From: a virus
IMG/VR virus record: IMGVR_UViG_3300021364_000041
Coordinates: 1-46,680 of that record
Length of the DNA: 46,680 bases
Strand: one strand, 5' to 3'
Below, in pieces: positions 24,597-33,560 of this stretch. Numbering within the stretch: the stretch's first letter is position 1; the number at the start of each line of letters is the position of its first letter. The notes under the pieces are model-generated. The model searched no databases, had not been told where the DNA came from, and worked only from the letters and a program-made list of their open reading frames with translations. Position numbers and translations under genes: made by a program.

Positions 24597-25940
24597 CAAT
24601 ACGATAACGAAGAAAATAAAGGTATGACGGGACAGGAACGTCACGATTACTTAACAAATAAGTATGGCAAGAATTTTTGTTCTAGTCCTTGGAATAGTTT
24701 TCACGAAGGCCCACAGGGATTGGTAAGCACTTGTTGTAAGACCAGAGTTCCGATTGGATGGTCAAATAAACAATCATTTGAAGAAATGTATAATAGCGAC
24801 CATGCAAAGGACACAAGAGCTAAATTTCTCAGAGGCGAAAAGCCAGCACAGTGTAGGGGATGCTGGGTACAAGAAGTAAACGGAGATGTAGCATTTAGTA
24901 GATTAATGGGAAATGCTAATACTAATCTCGACGAAATAGAAAGTTTGGTTGCGGCTACAGATGAAGACGGCACATTACACGAGCATAAGCCGTATTGGTT
25001 AGACTTTTTGTGGACAAACAAATGTAACTTTGCGTGTTTAGGATGCACACCTGAACTTAGTACTACTATTAACAATAATTTTAAAAAAGAATTTTCAATT
25101 CTTAATAGAAACGAATCTGAGTATTTCCCTCATATGAATGAATGGCAAAATAGCGGGGCAAATAAAGTACAGTACGTATTAGATCACGCTGACACTATAC
25201 GAAATATTCACTTAAACGGAGGTGAGCCTTGGTTAAGTGAAGAAACATATGAATTACTTGAAGAATTACTTAAACGTGGATTACATAAAAAGATTTATAT
25301 ATGGAGCCATACAAACGGAAGTATTACTAAAGGATACAAAGGTGTTGACATAGTAAACGATTATCTTGTTCATTGGGGACATCATAATATGGCAAAAGTT
25401 ATCATGAGTAGCGACGGCTACGGGCAAAGGGGTGAATATATACGATGGGGATATAAAGACAAAAAGTGGCTTGAAACATATCACAAGGTGCGTGATGCAA
25501 AACTAGTATTAAATATTCAAACATGTTGGAATGTATATAATGCTCTTACAATTGCAGATATAGGAGAATGGTACATTGATAATTGCCCACCTGACTCTAC
25601 ACCTGGAATGCAACAAATAGTAGATGGATCATTAACAATATGGGATAATCAAACAACATCTCCTAATATGTTACACTATATGCCTGAACTAGTAGAACAA
25701 GCAAAAAACCAATTAATAAAAGCGAAAAACAGTGGAAAGCATCCGAAAAGTTGGAACTTATATTTAGATAGGTGGATTAATTGGTTTAATAAAGAAGATC
25801 CTAAACATACAGAAGATATGGGAAATCTTAAAGCATGGTATGACGGAAATAACGCATTAGATGCAAAAAGAGGAACAAATTTTATAAACACATTCCCAGA
25901 ACTTGCTCCTCTTTATGAAAAAGCACAAACTATTAGTTAA
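24594..25940 (+). CDS. Twitch-first radical SAM protein
   Basis: A 448-residue protein from ATG 24594. N-terminal cysteines are at 29, 47-48 (STCCKT) and 87-90 (QCRGCWVQE); radical SAM cysteines are 144, 148 and 151 in KCNFACLGC. The SAM motif is LNGGEPWLSEE and the shared block SSDGYGQRGEYIRWGYKD is more diverged than in its relatives. A frame open further upstream to 24474 lies in the divergent gene and is not used. It is a single-gene plus unit from a bidirectional late promoter. The 3' end overlaps the next minus gene by 8 bp. Confidence 0.85.
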   Translation: MQYDNEENKGMTGQERHDYLTNKYGKNFCSSPWNSFHEGPQGLVSTCCKTRVPIGWSNKQSFEEMYNSDHAKDTRAKFLRGEKPAQCRGCWVQEVNGDVAFSRLMGNANTNLDEIESLVAATDEDGTLHEHKPYWLDFLWTNKCNFACLGCTPELSTTINNNFKKEFSILNRNESEYFPHMNEWQNSGANKVQYVLDHADTIRNIHLNGGEPWLSEETYELLEELLKRGLHKKIYIWSHTNGSITKGYKGVDIVNDYLVHWGHHNMAKVIMSSDGYGQRGEYIRWGYKDKKWLETYHKVRDAKLVLNIQTCWNVYNALTIADIGEWYIDNCPPDSTPGMQQIVDGSLTIWDNQTTSPNMLHYMPELVEQAKNQLIKAKNSGKHPKSWNLYLDRWINWFNKEDPKHTEDMGNLKAWYDGNNALDAKRGTNFINTFPELAPLYEKAQTIS

Positions 25941-27015
25941 ACTGCTCTGCAAACGGGTCGAATTCTGTACCACATTTCATAGCACATACACCTAACTTAC
26001 CATTTGCTAAACTTTCTTTTGTCCAACTTTCTTCGATGCTCTGTAATATACCACTTCCAAACACATCTTTTAATCCGTGCTCTAGTGCACTTATTCCTAG
26101 TGTACCTCCTGCACGATCAATATGATCCCATATTTGTTCTATACGATAGTCTTTATGCCACCATTTGTACATACGTCCAGCAGTCCAACAGCAAGGCATT
26201 AGCAATCCTTCTGCTGTAATAAAGATGTTTTTTTCTTCTGCTACTTTACACTTAATACTGCAACTATCGTAATAGTCTTTCATACTACCATATGACTTTT
26301 CGATTTCTTTTTGTTTTAATAGTGCCAAATTTTGATTTTCAGTCTTAGTCGGCTTAGCAATAGCTTGTGTTTGTTCGCCTTTACGATTACGTGCTTGATG
26401 TACATCTTTTTGCTTGCTACTTGCTGTAAAGAAACGTGCACTTTTTTTCTTCTGAAAACGTTCGACACCCCATTCATTTGCAAGTGCTTCTGCTTCTTCG
26501 ACCTGATGCTCATTATGTCCAAATATAATATAATCCCATCGTGCTCGGCCGCCTGCATCAATGAACGCTCGCATGTTACGTTCTACGTTAGCCCAGACAA
26601 CATTCTGCCTGTATAGATGATTAGTGTCACTAAGACCATCCACACTAAAAATAACAGTGCCCATTCTACCAAAGACTTGGGCCAATTCACGCCACCACGT
26701 TTCATCTTTTGCTCCTGCATTTGTATTCATACTCAACCACATATTAGGGTTGTGTTCTCTAAAATAACGGAATACTTCTAGTGTATCTCGTGCAACAATA
26801 GGATCACCTAAGTTACCGCACATATACATTGTTTTTAATTGTTTTATAAATTCCGGCTGAAAAATATTCATACAATCTTCTAAACTGAGTTCAGCATTTG
26901 TAATATGACGGTTGTCTACACCACCGTTTTCATTTCTGTCGCACATAGGACACGCTGCTTGACAACGCTGTGTAATTTCCAAATGTACCATTTCTATATC
27001 ATGATAACTATACAT
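25933..27015 (-). CDS. Radical SAM protein, HNEHQ subgroup
   Basis: A 360-residue radical SAM protein with cysteines 18, 22 and 25 in RCQAACPMC, YMCGNLGDPIVAR in place of GGE, and IFGHNEHQVEEAEALANEW. A lysine- and glutamine-rich insert occupies about residues 190-245. SPASM-like cysteines follow in SCSIKCKV, PCCWTAG and VCAMKCGTE. It is the third paralogue of the 12101/23459 group. It overlaps the SGNH gene upstream by 8 bp and is the last gene of the long minus unit. Substrate unknown. Confidence 0.85.
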   Translation of the reverse strand: MYSYHDIEMVHLEITQRCQAACPMCDRNENGGVDNRHITNAELSLEDCMNIFQPEFIKQLKTMYMCGNLGDPIVARDTLEVFRYFREHNPNMWLSMNTNAGAKDETWWRELAQVFGRMGTVIFSVDGLSDTNHLYRQNVVWANVERNMRAFIDAGGRARWDYIIFGHNEHQVEEAEALANEWGVERFQKKKSARFFTASSKQKDVHQARNRKGEQTQAIAKPTKTENQNLALLKQKEIEKSYGSMKDYYDSCSIKCKVAEEKNIFITAEGLLMPCCWTAGRMYKWWHKDYRIEQIWDHIDRAGGTLGISALEHGLKDVFGSGILQSIEESWTKESLANGKLGVCAMKCGTEFDPFAEQFN

Positions 27016-27790
27016 GTAAAATTTTCTCTATTCTGGGTAGTAAAAAGTTGTTTAGTAATATGTTGTTGCCTTCAATATCAAAATGATACCCATCATCAAT
27101 GCAATAGTTTAAAAAATCAGTCATGTCTTCACTTAAAATAAAATCTAAGTATTTTCGATTTTTATTTGTATCGCTTTCTGTTTGACCTCGATGATTAACA
27201 TGTCTATATGCAATGTAAGGAATTTCATTTTCTTTGCATAAATCGACCATTTCTTGTTCCATCATTCTAGAAAACTCCATTGACAACGGACCACATGTAG
27301 ATAAACCATGCAACATATTTTGTATATATGCAGATTTTATTCGACTTGAAGAATCTTTTAAAGATAATAGTGCTGCATTGAGATGAATAACCCCCATGGA
27401 ATTAAAATTATAAGTATCATAGTCGCTTTGAGAATCGTCAAAATCGTATTCATAATAATTTTCAGTCTGACAATACCCACCTTGTTTAAGATTGTTGTTC
27501 AAATTAAATCGATAATTTTCTTCGTCTTTAATAAATGTTTGTCTCATTGATGTTGTGAATTGTAATATGATAAGTTTAAGATCTGTTTTATCTTTAAGTA
27601 ATTCATGTTTGAGTTGATATAGTTGATTTTCTAAGCTACTACAATACTGAGATAAGTTATCAACTGAAAACGGCTTTTCAGCTTCATTTAATTTTATTTG
27701 CAACATTTCAGGCCAACTAATATAAATATCGTCATCTGTACGACTAAATGCTTTGCTAAAACTACATCCTAATACTATTATTTTATTCAT
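27008..27790 (-). CDS. SGNH-hydrolase-like protein
   Basis: A 260-residue protein with IIVLGCSFSKAFSR as block I (Ser nucleophile), and DDGYHFDIEGNNILLNN as block V with the catalytic Asp-x-x-His pair. The middle is mostly helical and not recognised. Expected activity is hydrolysis or transfer of an ester acyl group. It overlaps neighbours by 8 bp on each side, with the small unknown gene upstream and a radical SAM gene downstream, repeating the SGNH-next-to-radical-SAM arrangement seen at 22822 and 33557. Confidence 0.72.
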   Translation of the reverse strand: MNKIIVLGCSFSKAFSRTDDDIYISWPEMLQIKLNEAEKPFSVDNLSQYCSSLENQLYQLKHELLKDKTDLKLIILQFTTSMRQTFIKDEENYRFNLNNNLKQGGYCQTENYYEYDFDDSQSDYDTYNFNSMGVIHLNAALLSLKDSSSRIKSAYIQNMLHGLSTCGPLSMEFSRMMEQEMVDLCKENEIPYIAYRHVNHRGQTESDTNKNRKYLDFILSEDMTDFLNYCIDDGYHFDIEGNNILLNNFLLPRIEKILHV

Positions 27791-28007
27791 TTAAAATCAA
27801 CTCGACGTCCATTCCAGGTCCTGTTTTACTAGGTAAATCGCCGTACTCGTCGACATACCATTCAATAACTGCTTTGTACCATAAATGACTATTATGATGT
27901 GCAAGTTTGTTAAACTTGTAGATGTTATTATTTGTCGCTTGCATTGCACTTAATGCACGTGCACTTTCTTTTTGTAATTCTCTTACTGTAAAATCGTCTA
28001 AATTCAT
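27783..28007 (-). CDS. Small protein of unknown function (74 aa)
   Basis: A 74-residue acidic protein, start ATG 28007 in an ATGA overlap with the methyltransferase-like gene. It contains a helical first half (VRELQKESARALSAMQ) and a Trp/Tyr segment (HLWYKAVIEWYVDEYGDLP). No signal peptide, membrane segment or known motif. Its tight coupling to both neighbours argues that it is a real gene. It might be a carrier or partner protein, but no phosphopantetheine-type DSL serine is present. I do not recognise it. Confidence 0.65.
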   Translation of the reverse strand: MNLDDFTVRELQKESARALSAMQATNNNIYKFNKLAHHNSHLWYKAVIEWYVDEYGDLPSKTGPGMDVELILNE

Positions 28008-28912
28008 TTTCTTCCAATCAACATAAATCTGTTATATAAAAACGTATCCAATGTACCTTTATAATATACTTCGCTCATTGGATATTTTTTTAGTGCAGCG
28101 TTTTCATCTTCAACGCAATTTATATGTTGTTCATTATCGAAATAATCATTTGTTTGTAAACAAATTAATTTACCATCTGGTATATTATGAAACCATGTTT
28201 CGTCCATGTGCTCACAACTGGTATTAATGATTAAATCTGTATTAATTTCTTCAGAAACATGACGACCAAAATCATTTAGTACCTGATGATATACACTATC
28301 TCCGTGCCATTTTAATTCGCCAACATCTTTGATAACAGTTTTGAATTTCCATGAATCGATTACTTCTTTATAATTAAATGTATCAGCGATGCCTGCTGCT
28401 ACTTTGTCAAGTTCATAATTTCGATATCTTTTTATGTTGAACTCTCTATTTAACAATTGATATATTGTTCCGTACCAGCCGCCATAATGTGCTACTTCAT
28501 CAAAATTATTTGCAATTTTTTTAAGCTCATCTATCATCCAAAATTTGCTCATCATTTGTCCACGACTAAAATGATCATTGAAATTAAATAACGCATGATA
28601 AGTTATTGCAGTTGCACTTATTCTTTTTAAATATTCGTCGTTAATACTATGTGAAATATATTTCATCACTTTACGATTATTTAAATATTCATATGATACA
28701 TGATAACTAAAAATTGTATTAAGAAATTCGTGCGTTTCTTCTACATATCCTCTTTGAATTTCATGCAATACTAAATTACGAAGTTTATGTATAGATCCAC
28801 GTACTATACATTCTTTTATGTCATGAAAAAGAGGAGATAGATCAGGCTGATATCTATCAATATACATTTCGATACCGTTAAGCCATAAAAAATCATCATT
28901 TGTTTGATTCAT
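28004..28912 (-). CDS. Putative class I methyltransferase-like protein
   Basis: A 302-residue protein. The C-terminal half looks like a Rossmann methyltransferase: EVAHYGGWYGTIYQLL as a glycine loop, RYRNYELDKVAAGIAD as the acidic strand, LIINTSCEHMDETWFHNIP as motif IV and GKLICLQTNDYF as motif V. The glycine loop is not the standard GxGxG. The N-terminal 120 residues are helical and unrecognised. It overlaps the glycosyltransferase-like gene upstream by 17 bp. An unknown Rossmann enzyme is the alternative. Confidence 0.5.
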   Translation of the reverse strand: MNQTNDDFLWLNGIEMYIDRYQPDLSPLFHDIKECIVRGSIHKLRNLVLHEIQRGYVEETHEFLNTIFSYHVSYEYLNNRKVMKYISHSINDEYLKRISATAITYHALFNFNDHFSRGQMMSKFWMIDELKKIANNFDEVAHYGGWYGTIYQLLNREFNIKRYRNYELDKVAAGIADTFNYKEVIDSWKFKTVIKDVGELKWHGDSVYHQVLNDFGRHVSEEINTDLIINTSCEHMDETWFHNIPDGKLICLQTNDYFDNEQHINCVEDENAALKKYPMSEVYYKGTLDTFLYNRFMLIGRK

Positions 28913-29657
28913 TAAATTGTTCCTCTAACCAATCAAAATCATTTATGTATCCTAATACTTTTGGATTATTTTTGTATACAGTTCCAAAATCTCTTCCTTG
29001 CTGCGCACCCATGATGGCATATTTTCCATACTCACGCTTTTCACCTCGACTACACCATATATCCAGTCTGTACTCATTATCTCTGTTGTCACCGTTAGGA
29101 ATAATAGCACTCGCAAGTTTAGTACATTCTCTAAATGCACTTTTCCAAGTATCAAAAGGATTTGTATTAAATGCCGTTACATTTGATATTTGAAACTTAG
29201 GAACAAATGTACATCCAAGTGTAGTTGTCATATCTACATTCCAGTGTTTAGCATCTAACAGTGCTTTACGTGGAAATAGCTTTGCTCCTCCATATCCATA
29301 CAATAAATCGTTAACAGGATTACGACTACGCCAAACATACACACAGTCTGTTTGTGGGATACTTCCATATTCGAACTTAGAGCTGTTAGGTCTAAATTTA
29401 AAGCTAAATTCTTCTTCCATAACAGCATCAGCATCAATTACATAAAAATGACTGGTCTCTGCTATTTCAGCTGCAGCTTTGTGTGCTTCAAAAATACCTT
29501 TAACACCTTGTACACGCTTTGCGTGAGGTGCAAACATTTGTAGTATTTCAAAATTTTCATCAGCAGTTTCTTCATGATAGCTGATTTGTATTACATCTAA
29601 CAATGTATTCTCCATTGATTCTTTATTATATTTTATTTTTTTAAAAAAGTCAAACAT
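28896..29657 (-). CDS. Glycosyltransferase-like (GT-A) protein, paralogue of 42311-43291
   Basis: A 253-residue protein with a GT-A-like nucleotide-sugar motif HFYVIDADAVM (DxD). It shares with the gene at 42311 the phrases ISYHEETADEN / ISYDEPNADEN, AHKAAA, the NPVNDLLYGYGG / NIVNGLIYGNGG turn and the final DFDWLEEQF / DFDWLSNYF, so the two are clear paralogues. Likely soluble and cytoplasmic. ATG 29657 is used; ATG 29615 is possible and would remove a Lys/Phe-rich tip. It follows the microprotein gene at 29667. Donor and acceptor sugars unknown. Confidence 0.62.
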   Translation of the reverse strand: MFDFFKKIKYNKESMENTLLDVIQISYHEETADENFEILQMFAPHAKRVQGVKGIFEAHKAAAEIAETSHFYVIDADAVMEEEFSFKFRPNSSKFEYGSIPQTDCVYVWRSRNPVNDLLYGYGGAKLFPRKALLDAKHWNVDMTTTLGCTFVPKFQISNVTAFNTNPFDTWKSAFRECTKLASAIIPNGDNRDNEYRLDIWCSRGEKREYGKYAIMGAQQGRDFGTVYKNNPKVLGYINDFDWLEEQFNESNK

Positions 29658-29666
29658 AAATTTTTT

Positions 29667-29783
29667 TTACTCATATATAAAAGGATCTTGCTTTCGCAGT
29701 TCTTCTAATCTTTTTTTCAATCGTTTGCGTTCTTGATAACGAGTGTAGGGAGATATTATCCATCTCCAGATTCTGGTAAACAT
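29667..29783 (-). CDS. 38-residue microprotein ending KQDPFIYE
   Basis: A short gene, start ATG 29783 inside the end of the carbamoyltransferase gene in another frame. GGAG lies 7 nt before the ATG (29791-29794), a good ribosome-binding site. The protein has a Trp/Ile-rich N-terminal tip (RIWRWIISP), a strongly basic helical middle (ERKRLKKRLEELRK) and the tail DPFIYE. Two other short genes in the window (35110-35214 and 37748-37873) share the same three-part layout and the K-x-DPFIY-D/E tail. The N-terminal tip could be a membrane-touching helix. Function unknown. Confidence 0.75.
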   Translation of the reverse strand: MFTRIWRWIISPYTRYQERKRLKKRLEELRKQDPFIYE

Positions 29784-31249
29784 ATTTTAACTCCGTATTT
29801 TTCTGTCCATCGAGTTGCATCTTCTCTAGTATTAACTAAAGGTTCGCCTTTGATGTTTAAACTAGTATTTAACAGCACAGGGCAGCCTGTTTCCGCATGC
29901 CAGCGTTCTAGCAGTTTTCTAAAGCCCATGCTTTGATCAATAGGAACTGTCTGAACCCTAGAGCTGCCGTCCCTGTGTACGATAGCTGGTAATCCAGAAT
30001 TTGTGCAAGTCGATGTGTATTGCATAAAAGGTCCAGTTCTTCCTTCGAAATAATCTTTGGCATACTCGGCGAGGATCGCTGGAGCAAAGGGTCTGAAAAG
30101 CTCTCTGTGTTTGATGTCGTTGACTCTGTCTTTGATCTCTGGTCTTCTTGGGTCTGCGAGTAAACTCCTGTTACCAAGAGCACGAGGACCAAACTCAGCA
30201 CGACCAGCGGCAACACCCACAATACCCGTTGTAAGTAATTCTTGTAATAGTTGCTCAACTGGATAGTCTCCTTCTATATTGTGTCCTGTATAGGCATTTG
30301 GAAACTCCATAAATTCTTGTTTATGAGCAAGTATACAACCTATTGCACTACCTGCATCTCCAGGATTTGGCATTATCCATACCTCTTTAAAGTACTTATA
30401 TGCGATACTGTTAGCAACACAATTAAGTGCACATCCTCCCATTAATACTAGGTTTTTACTGTCTACTAGTTCTGCAGTTGCTTTTACAAACTGTTCAAAT
30501 ATTTCTTCATATATACGTTGGGTGGCTGCAGCAATGTCAGCATAGTCTTGTATAGTATTCAAATCAGTACGCCAATCTAAACATCCTCTGTGACAGTTAC
30601 GTTTGAATAATACACGTGGATCTTTTGCACTAGGCATTTTTTTAATAAAGTCTTGTTTAACAAGATCATAATACTTATCTGCATCGCCTATTGCAGCCAT
30701 ACCCATGAGGATGTATTCGTGTTCTTGTGGCTTTAGTCCAATACGCTGTGTCATAGCACTATACCATATACCCACACTATGTGGATAACGCTGGCTCCAA
30801 CGCTTTCGTAGTTTAGTACCTTTACCTTCCCAGATACTAACTGTATCCCATTCGCCTATACTATCAAGTACAAGTACTGCAGCGTGTGCATGATCAAAAG
30901 GATTAGTATAGTATCCAGCGGCAGCATGACTTAAATGATGACTAGTTGTAGTACAACGAGGTGCATCTTTGTAGAATTTACGCATATATGTAGTAGGAGA
31001 TTCCTTACCAAGTAATGTGTATTGTCCTGCGTATAGTTGTCTTGTCTTTTTAAGCCAAGGTTTTTCGTAAAAGTATATACGATCTGGCTTACCGTATTCA
31101 AGTGCTTCTGTAATCAAGTCTGGATGTAAGTTTTTATCGTTTTTAATACGACTATAGCGTTCACTGTGTGCAGCAAACTCTAATCCACTGTCGTTAAAAA
31201 CTGCAAGGCTAGCATCATGTGCCATTCCTGTCCAGCCCCAAGTAATCAT
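29756..31249 (-). CDS. Carbamoyltransferase, NodU/CmcH family
   Basis: A 497-residue protein. The N-terminal domain begins WGWTGMAHDASLAVF and has HHLSHAAAGYYTNPF and VLVLDSIGEWDTVS, the kinase-like nucleotide and metal site of the family; the C-terminal domain has GRAEFGPRALGNRSLLADP and FRPFAPAIL, the diagnostic carbamoyl-transfer motifs, and ends with LLNTSLNIKGEPLV. The reaction uses carbamoyl phosphate and ATP to carbamoylate a hydroxyl on a sugar or natural product. It is shorter than many relatives (about 550-600) but both domains appear complete. Start in ATGA overlap with the GDPD-like gene. Confidence 0.93.
   Translation of the reverse strand: MITWGWTGMAHDASLAVFNDSGLEFAAHSERYSRIKNDKNLHPDLITEALEYGKPDRIYFYEKPWLKKTRQLYAGQYTLLGKESPTTYMRKFYKDAPRCTTTSHHLSHAAAGYYTNPFDHAHAAVLVLDSIGEWDTVSIWEGKGTKLRKRWSQRYPHSVGIWYSAMTQRIGLKPQEHEYILMGMAAIGDADKYYDLVKQDFIKKMPSAKDPRVLFKRNCHRGCLDWRTDLNTIQDYADIAAATQRIYEEIFEQFVKATAELVDSKNLVLMGGCALNCVANSIAYKYFKEVWIMPNPGDAGSAIGCILAHKQEFMEFPNAYTGHNIEGDYPVEQLLQELLTTGIVGVAAGRAEFGPRALGNRSLLADPRRPEIKDRVNDIKHRELFRPFAPAILAEYAKDYFEGRTGPFMQYTSTCTNSGLPAIVHRDGSSRVQTVPIDQSMGFRKLLERWHAETGCPVLLNTSLNIKGEPLVNTREDATRWTEKYGVKICLPESGDG
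29791..29794 (-). promoter_or_regulatory. Ribosome-binding site GGAG for the microprotein at 29783
   Basis: GGAG lies 7 nt before ATG 29783 and inside the carbamoyltransferase coding region. It supports real translation of the out-of-frame overlapping microprotein gene. Confidence 0.6.
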
Positions 31250-31674
31250 TTTTTATCTCCACATATTCCATATATACCTGTTGTATCTTTTGGTAAAGGT
31301 ATATCTTCTAAGTCTAACCAAACTGCTCGTTTATGACGAGGAAAGACGCCTGGGTAACACCATATGTGTCCATCATTGGTTAGCGTAACTTTATCCGTAT
31401 CATGCCAAAAGCAACGAGTACGCATATCTAATAGTATTTGTAGTGCGTCTAGATCTTTTGCATGGCACCATACACCTGACTGTTGTAAAAAGTTTGTATC
31501 AGCAACTTGCAGTGGTTCGTCATGTCCTAAGTATAGTATTCCACGATGTGCACGTACATCTAATTCAACGTCATACCCTTTATCATAGTATGCAAACTCT
31601 ACGTAGTCTTTGGTGTTCTCCCATGTAGTTTGTACACCGTTGTAATTGCCTCTGTGTGCTATGAATTTAACCAT
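31246..31674 (-). CDS. Small glycerophosphodiester phosphodiesterase-like protein
   Basis: A 142-residue protein whose N-terminal part matches the GDPD barrel: FIAHRGNYNG, WENTKDYVEFAYYDKGYDVELDVR and LGHDEPL supply the His-Arg, Glu-Asn-Thr, Glu-x-Asp and His-Asp catalytic set; VWCHAKD and VWLDLED follow on later strands. Normal GDPDs are about 240 residues or longer, so this is a reduced version with no frameshift visible. It could hydrolyse a glycerophosphoryl or similar phosphodiester. It sits between the nucleotidyltransferase (16 bp overlap) and carbamoyltransferase (ATGA), implying a shared sugar pathway. Confidence 0.75.
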   Translation of the reverse strand: MVKFIAHRGNYNGVQTTWENTKDYVEFAYYDKGYDVELDVRAHRGILYLGHDEPLQVADTNFLQQSGVWCHAKDLDALQILLDMRTRCFWHDTDKVTLTNDGHIWCYPGVFPRHKRAVWLDLEDIPLPKDTTGIYGICGDKK

Positions 31675-32354
31675 AACTCTAAATCCTCTGGTGTTCCAAC
31701 TCCATACATCCGATCAATAGGAACCCGTACTACACGCCCGCCAGAAGCAATAGTTTGGTTGTATGTTGGCGCAAGGTAAAACTCGCCATTTACACGTTCG
31801 TTGTTTGCGATCATTCTGTTAGCACTGTTTTTAAACGTAATCCAATGGCTCCAGTAGTAGTGTCCACTTGTACCATATGTACTAATAGGATTCTTTTCTG
31901 CTACTTCTACAACTATGTCATTTTCTGTTCTAGCATAACTCCATTTAGGATCACGCTCTGGACAATCAAAGGTCATAATAACTCCGTCATTGTCCATTTG
32001 TTCTAAAAATAAATCACTATCCCAATCAATAAACTGATCACAGTTTGTAACAAACATAGCATCTTCTGGGTTCATGTAAGGGTCTGCAGCAAGTACACTA
32101 CATGCTGCACCTTCTGTTAGTGCATCAAGTTCAATAACATGTGCACGTGGATAATAGTCACGTATTCCATCTGCTATATTGTGTTCTTTACGAGTAATGA
32201 AGATATGATTGTCAAATCCTAAGTCAACACTTTCTACTGCTCGCACAAACATAGGTTTCCCACGTACATCTATTAACGGTTTCGGAACAGTATAACCTTG
32301 TTCACGAAAGCGACTACCTTCGCCTGCCATTGGCATGATTAAATTAAAATACAT
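31659..32354 (-). CDS. Sugar-phosphate nucleotidyltransferase-like protein
   Basis: A 231-residue NTP-transferase fold protein. The signature is LIMPMAGEGSRFREQGYTVPKPL near the N-terminus (residues 6-27: GxGxRF plus PKPL), followed by TEGAACSVLAAD, VTNCDQFIDWD (metal-binding Asp) and YGVGTPEDLELWLN at the C-terminus. It would activate a sugar phosphate to an NDP-sugar. There is no bacterial-type C-terminal acyltransferase or dimerisation extension. It starts 3 nt after the radical SAM gene stop and ends in TAG. Sugar identity cannot be read from sequence. Confidence 0.88.
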   Translation of the reverse strand: MYFNLIMPMAGEGSRFREQGYTVPKPLIDVRGKPMFVRAVESVDLGFDNHIFITRKEHNIADGIRDYYPRAHVIELDALTEGAACSVLAADPYMNPEDAMFVTNCDQFIDWDSDLFLEQMDNDGVIMTFDCPERDPKWSYARTENDIVVEVAEKNPISTYGTSGHYYWSHWITFKNSANRMIANNERVNGEFYLAPTYNQTIASGGRVVRVPIDRMYGVGTPEDLELWLNS

Positions 32355-32357
32355 TTT

Positions 32358-33560
32358 TTACCAATCTTTAATAATACTTTCAAGTTCTGGTGCAGCGATT
32401 AATAAACTATTCTGTCTAATACGGTCTAGTGTATTAGTAAAATTAATAGCCCGCTTGCGATATTTTTCCAATTGATTTTGATCGTAAGTTTCACTAGTCA
32501 TATGATATTTTAAAAATTTCCATGTAGAAAATCGACTATCATCTTTAATTCTATTATCCACTAATTCAATTATTTTTTCACGTATATCCATTGGTAGTAA
32601 ATTAATCTCTACATTATGATCAAATCTAGCAGGATTTAAAGCAACATGATTTATATCAAACTGTTCTACCCAGTCTATCAGATCTATTAGACCGCCAATG
32701 GTATACCAACTCTGTGTACTATTTAATCCTAGTACTATGTTATCTAATCCACTGGTAGATAATTTTTTAAAATTGTCATCAATAGTTTTCCAGTCTGTTC
32801 CAAATCTTGCATATTCTGCTCTTTTACCAACAGCGTCTATACTAGCACCAATGTGTACTTTTTTAAAGTGTTTCCACAAATCAATAATATTTTTTCCAAA
32901 ATGATTAAGTTTAAGCATATTGGTATTATAAGTTAGTACGACATTAGTATTATTGTTTTCAATTAAATATTCTAATATATCCCAATGTAATTTACTGATT
33001 AGAGGCTCGCCTCCTGCAAAATACATAGTAGCTAGTTGATTATCTAATTTTGGAATAATATAAGACCTTAAATGTTGATCGGGTGCGGCTGCCTGTACTG
33101 CTTGTGTTCCTTTTGGTCTAAATGTATATCCATCTACTTTGCTGTAATTTTTTATAGCTTCTTGATTTATAAGGCTGCTGTATCCAGGATCACACATAAT
33201 ACATTTCATATTACATAAATTTGTATCACGGATGTCCCACAAACTAATAAAATTATCTGACAACTCACCGGTATCAATAATTGAAATTTGATCCCAAATG
33301 TAAGAGTAACCGTTATTACCTATTTGTCTCATACTACGCTTGCCTATCTTTTCGTCTTCCCAGCATCTATTACATACTGGGTTTTCTATTCCAGATAACA
33401 AATCTTGTCTTAATTGTTTCCAATTTTTATTGTTACGACTATAATCAATATCTTCTACTGTGCTGTCTCCCATGCTATCTACTAGGCAACAAGGCGTAAC
33501 TTTACCATTGGGCTGAATATGGCATCCTCTCCATGCGTATATACATTTTTTATCTGTCAT
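32358..33560 (-). CDS. Twitch-first radical SAM protein
   Basis: A 400-residue protein: Cys6 and Cys13 at the N-terminus, TPCCLVDS (24-25), CNRC at 63-66, then radical SAM cysteines 116, 120 and 123 in LCNMKCIMC. The SAM motif is FAGGEPLI and the shared block SIDAVGKRAEYARFGTDW. It stands alone among sugar and SGNH genes, with ATGA overlap to the SGNH gene upstream and 3 nt to the nucleotidyltransferase downstream. This placement links the radical SAM group to the sugar-modifying genes. Substrate unknown. Confidence 0.85.
   Translation of the reverse strand: MTDKKCIYAWRGCHIQPNGKVTPCCLVDSMGDSTVEDIDYSRNNKNWKQLRQDLLSGIENPVCNRCWEDEKIGKRSMRQIGNNGYSYIWDQISIIDTGELSDNFISLWDIRDTNLCNMKCIMCDPGYSSLINQEAIKNYSKVDGYTFRPKGTQAVQAAAPDQHLRSYIIPKLDNQLATMYFAGGEPLISKLHWDILEYLIENNNTNVVLTYNTNMLKLNHFGKNIIDLWKHFKKVHIGASIDAVGKRAEYARFGTDWKTIDDNFKKLSTSGLDNIVLGLNSTQSWYTIGGLIDLIDWVEQFDINHVALNPARFDHNVEINLLPMDIREKIIELVDNRIKDDSRFSTWKFLKYHMTSETYDQNQLEKYRKRAINFTNTLDRIRQNSLLIAAPELESIIKDW

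Noticed and set aside
24701-25075. Minus-strand open frame of 124 codons opposite the twitch-first gene at 24594
   Set aside because: Antisense to the cysteine module; no independent support.
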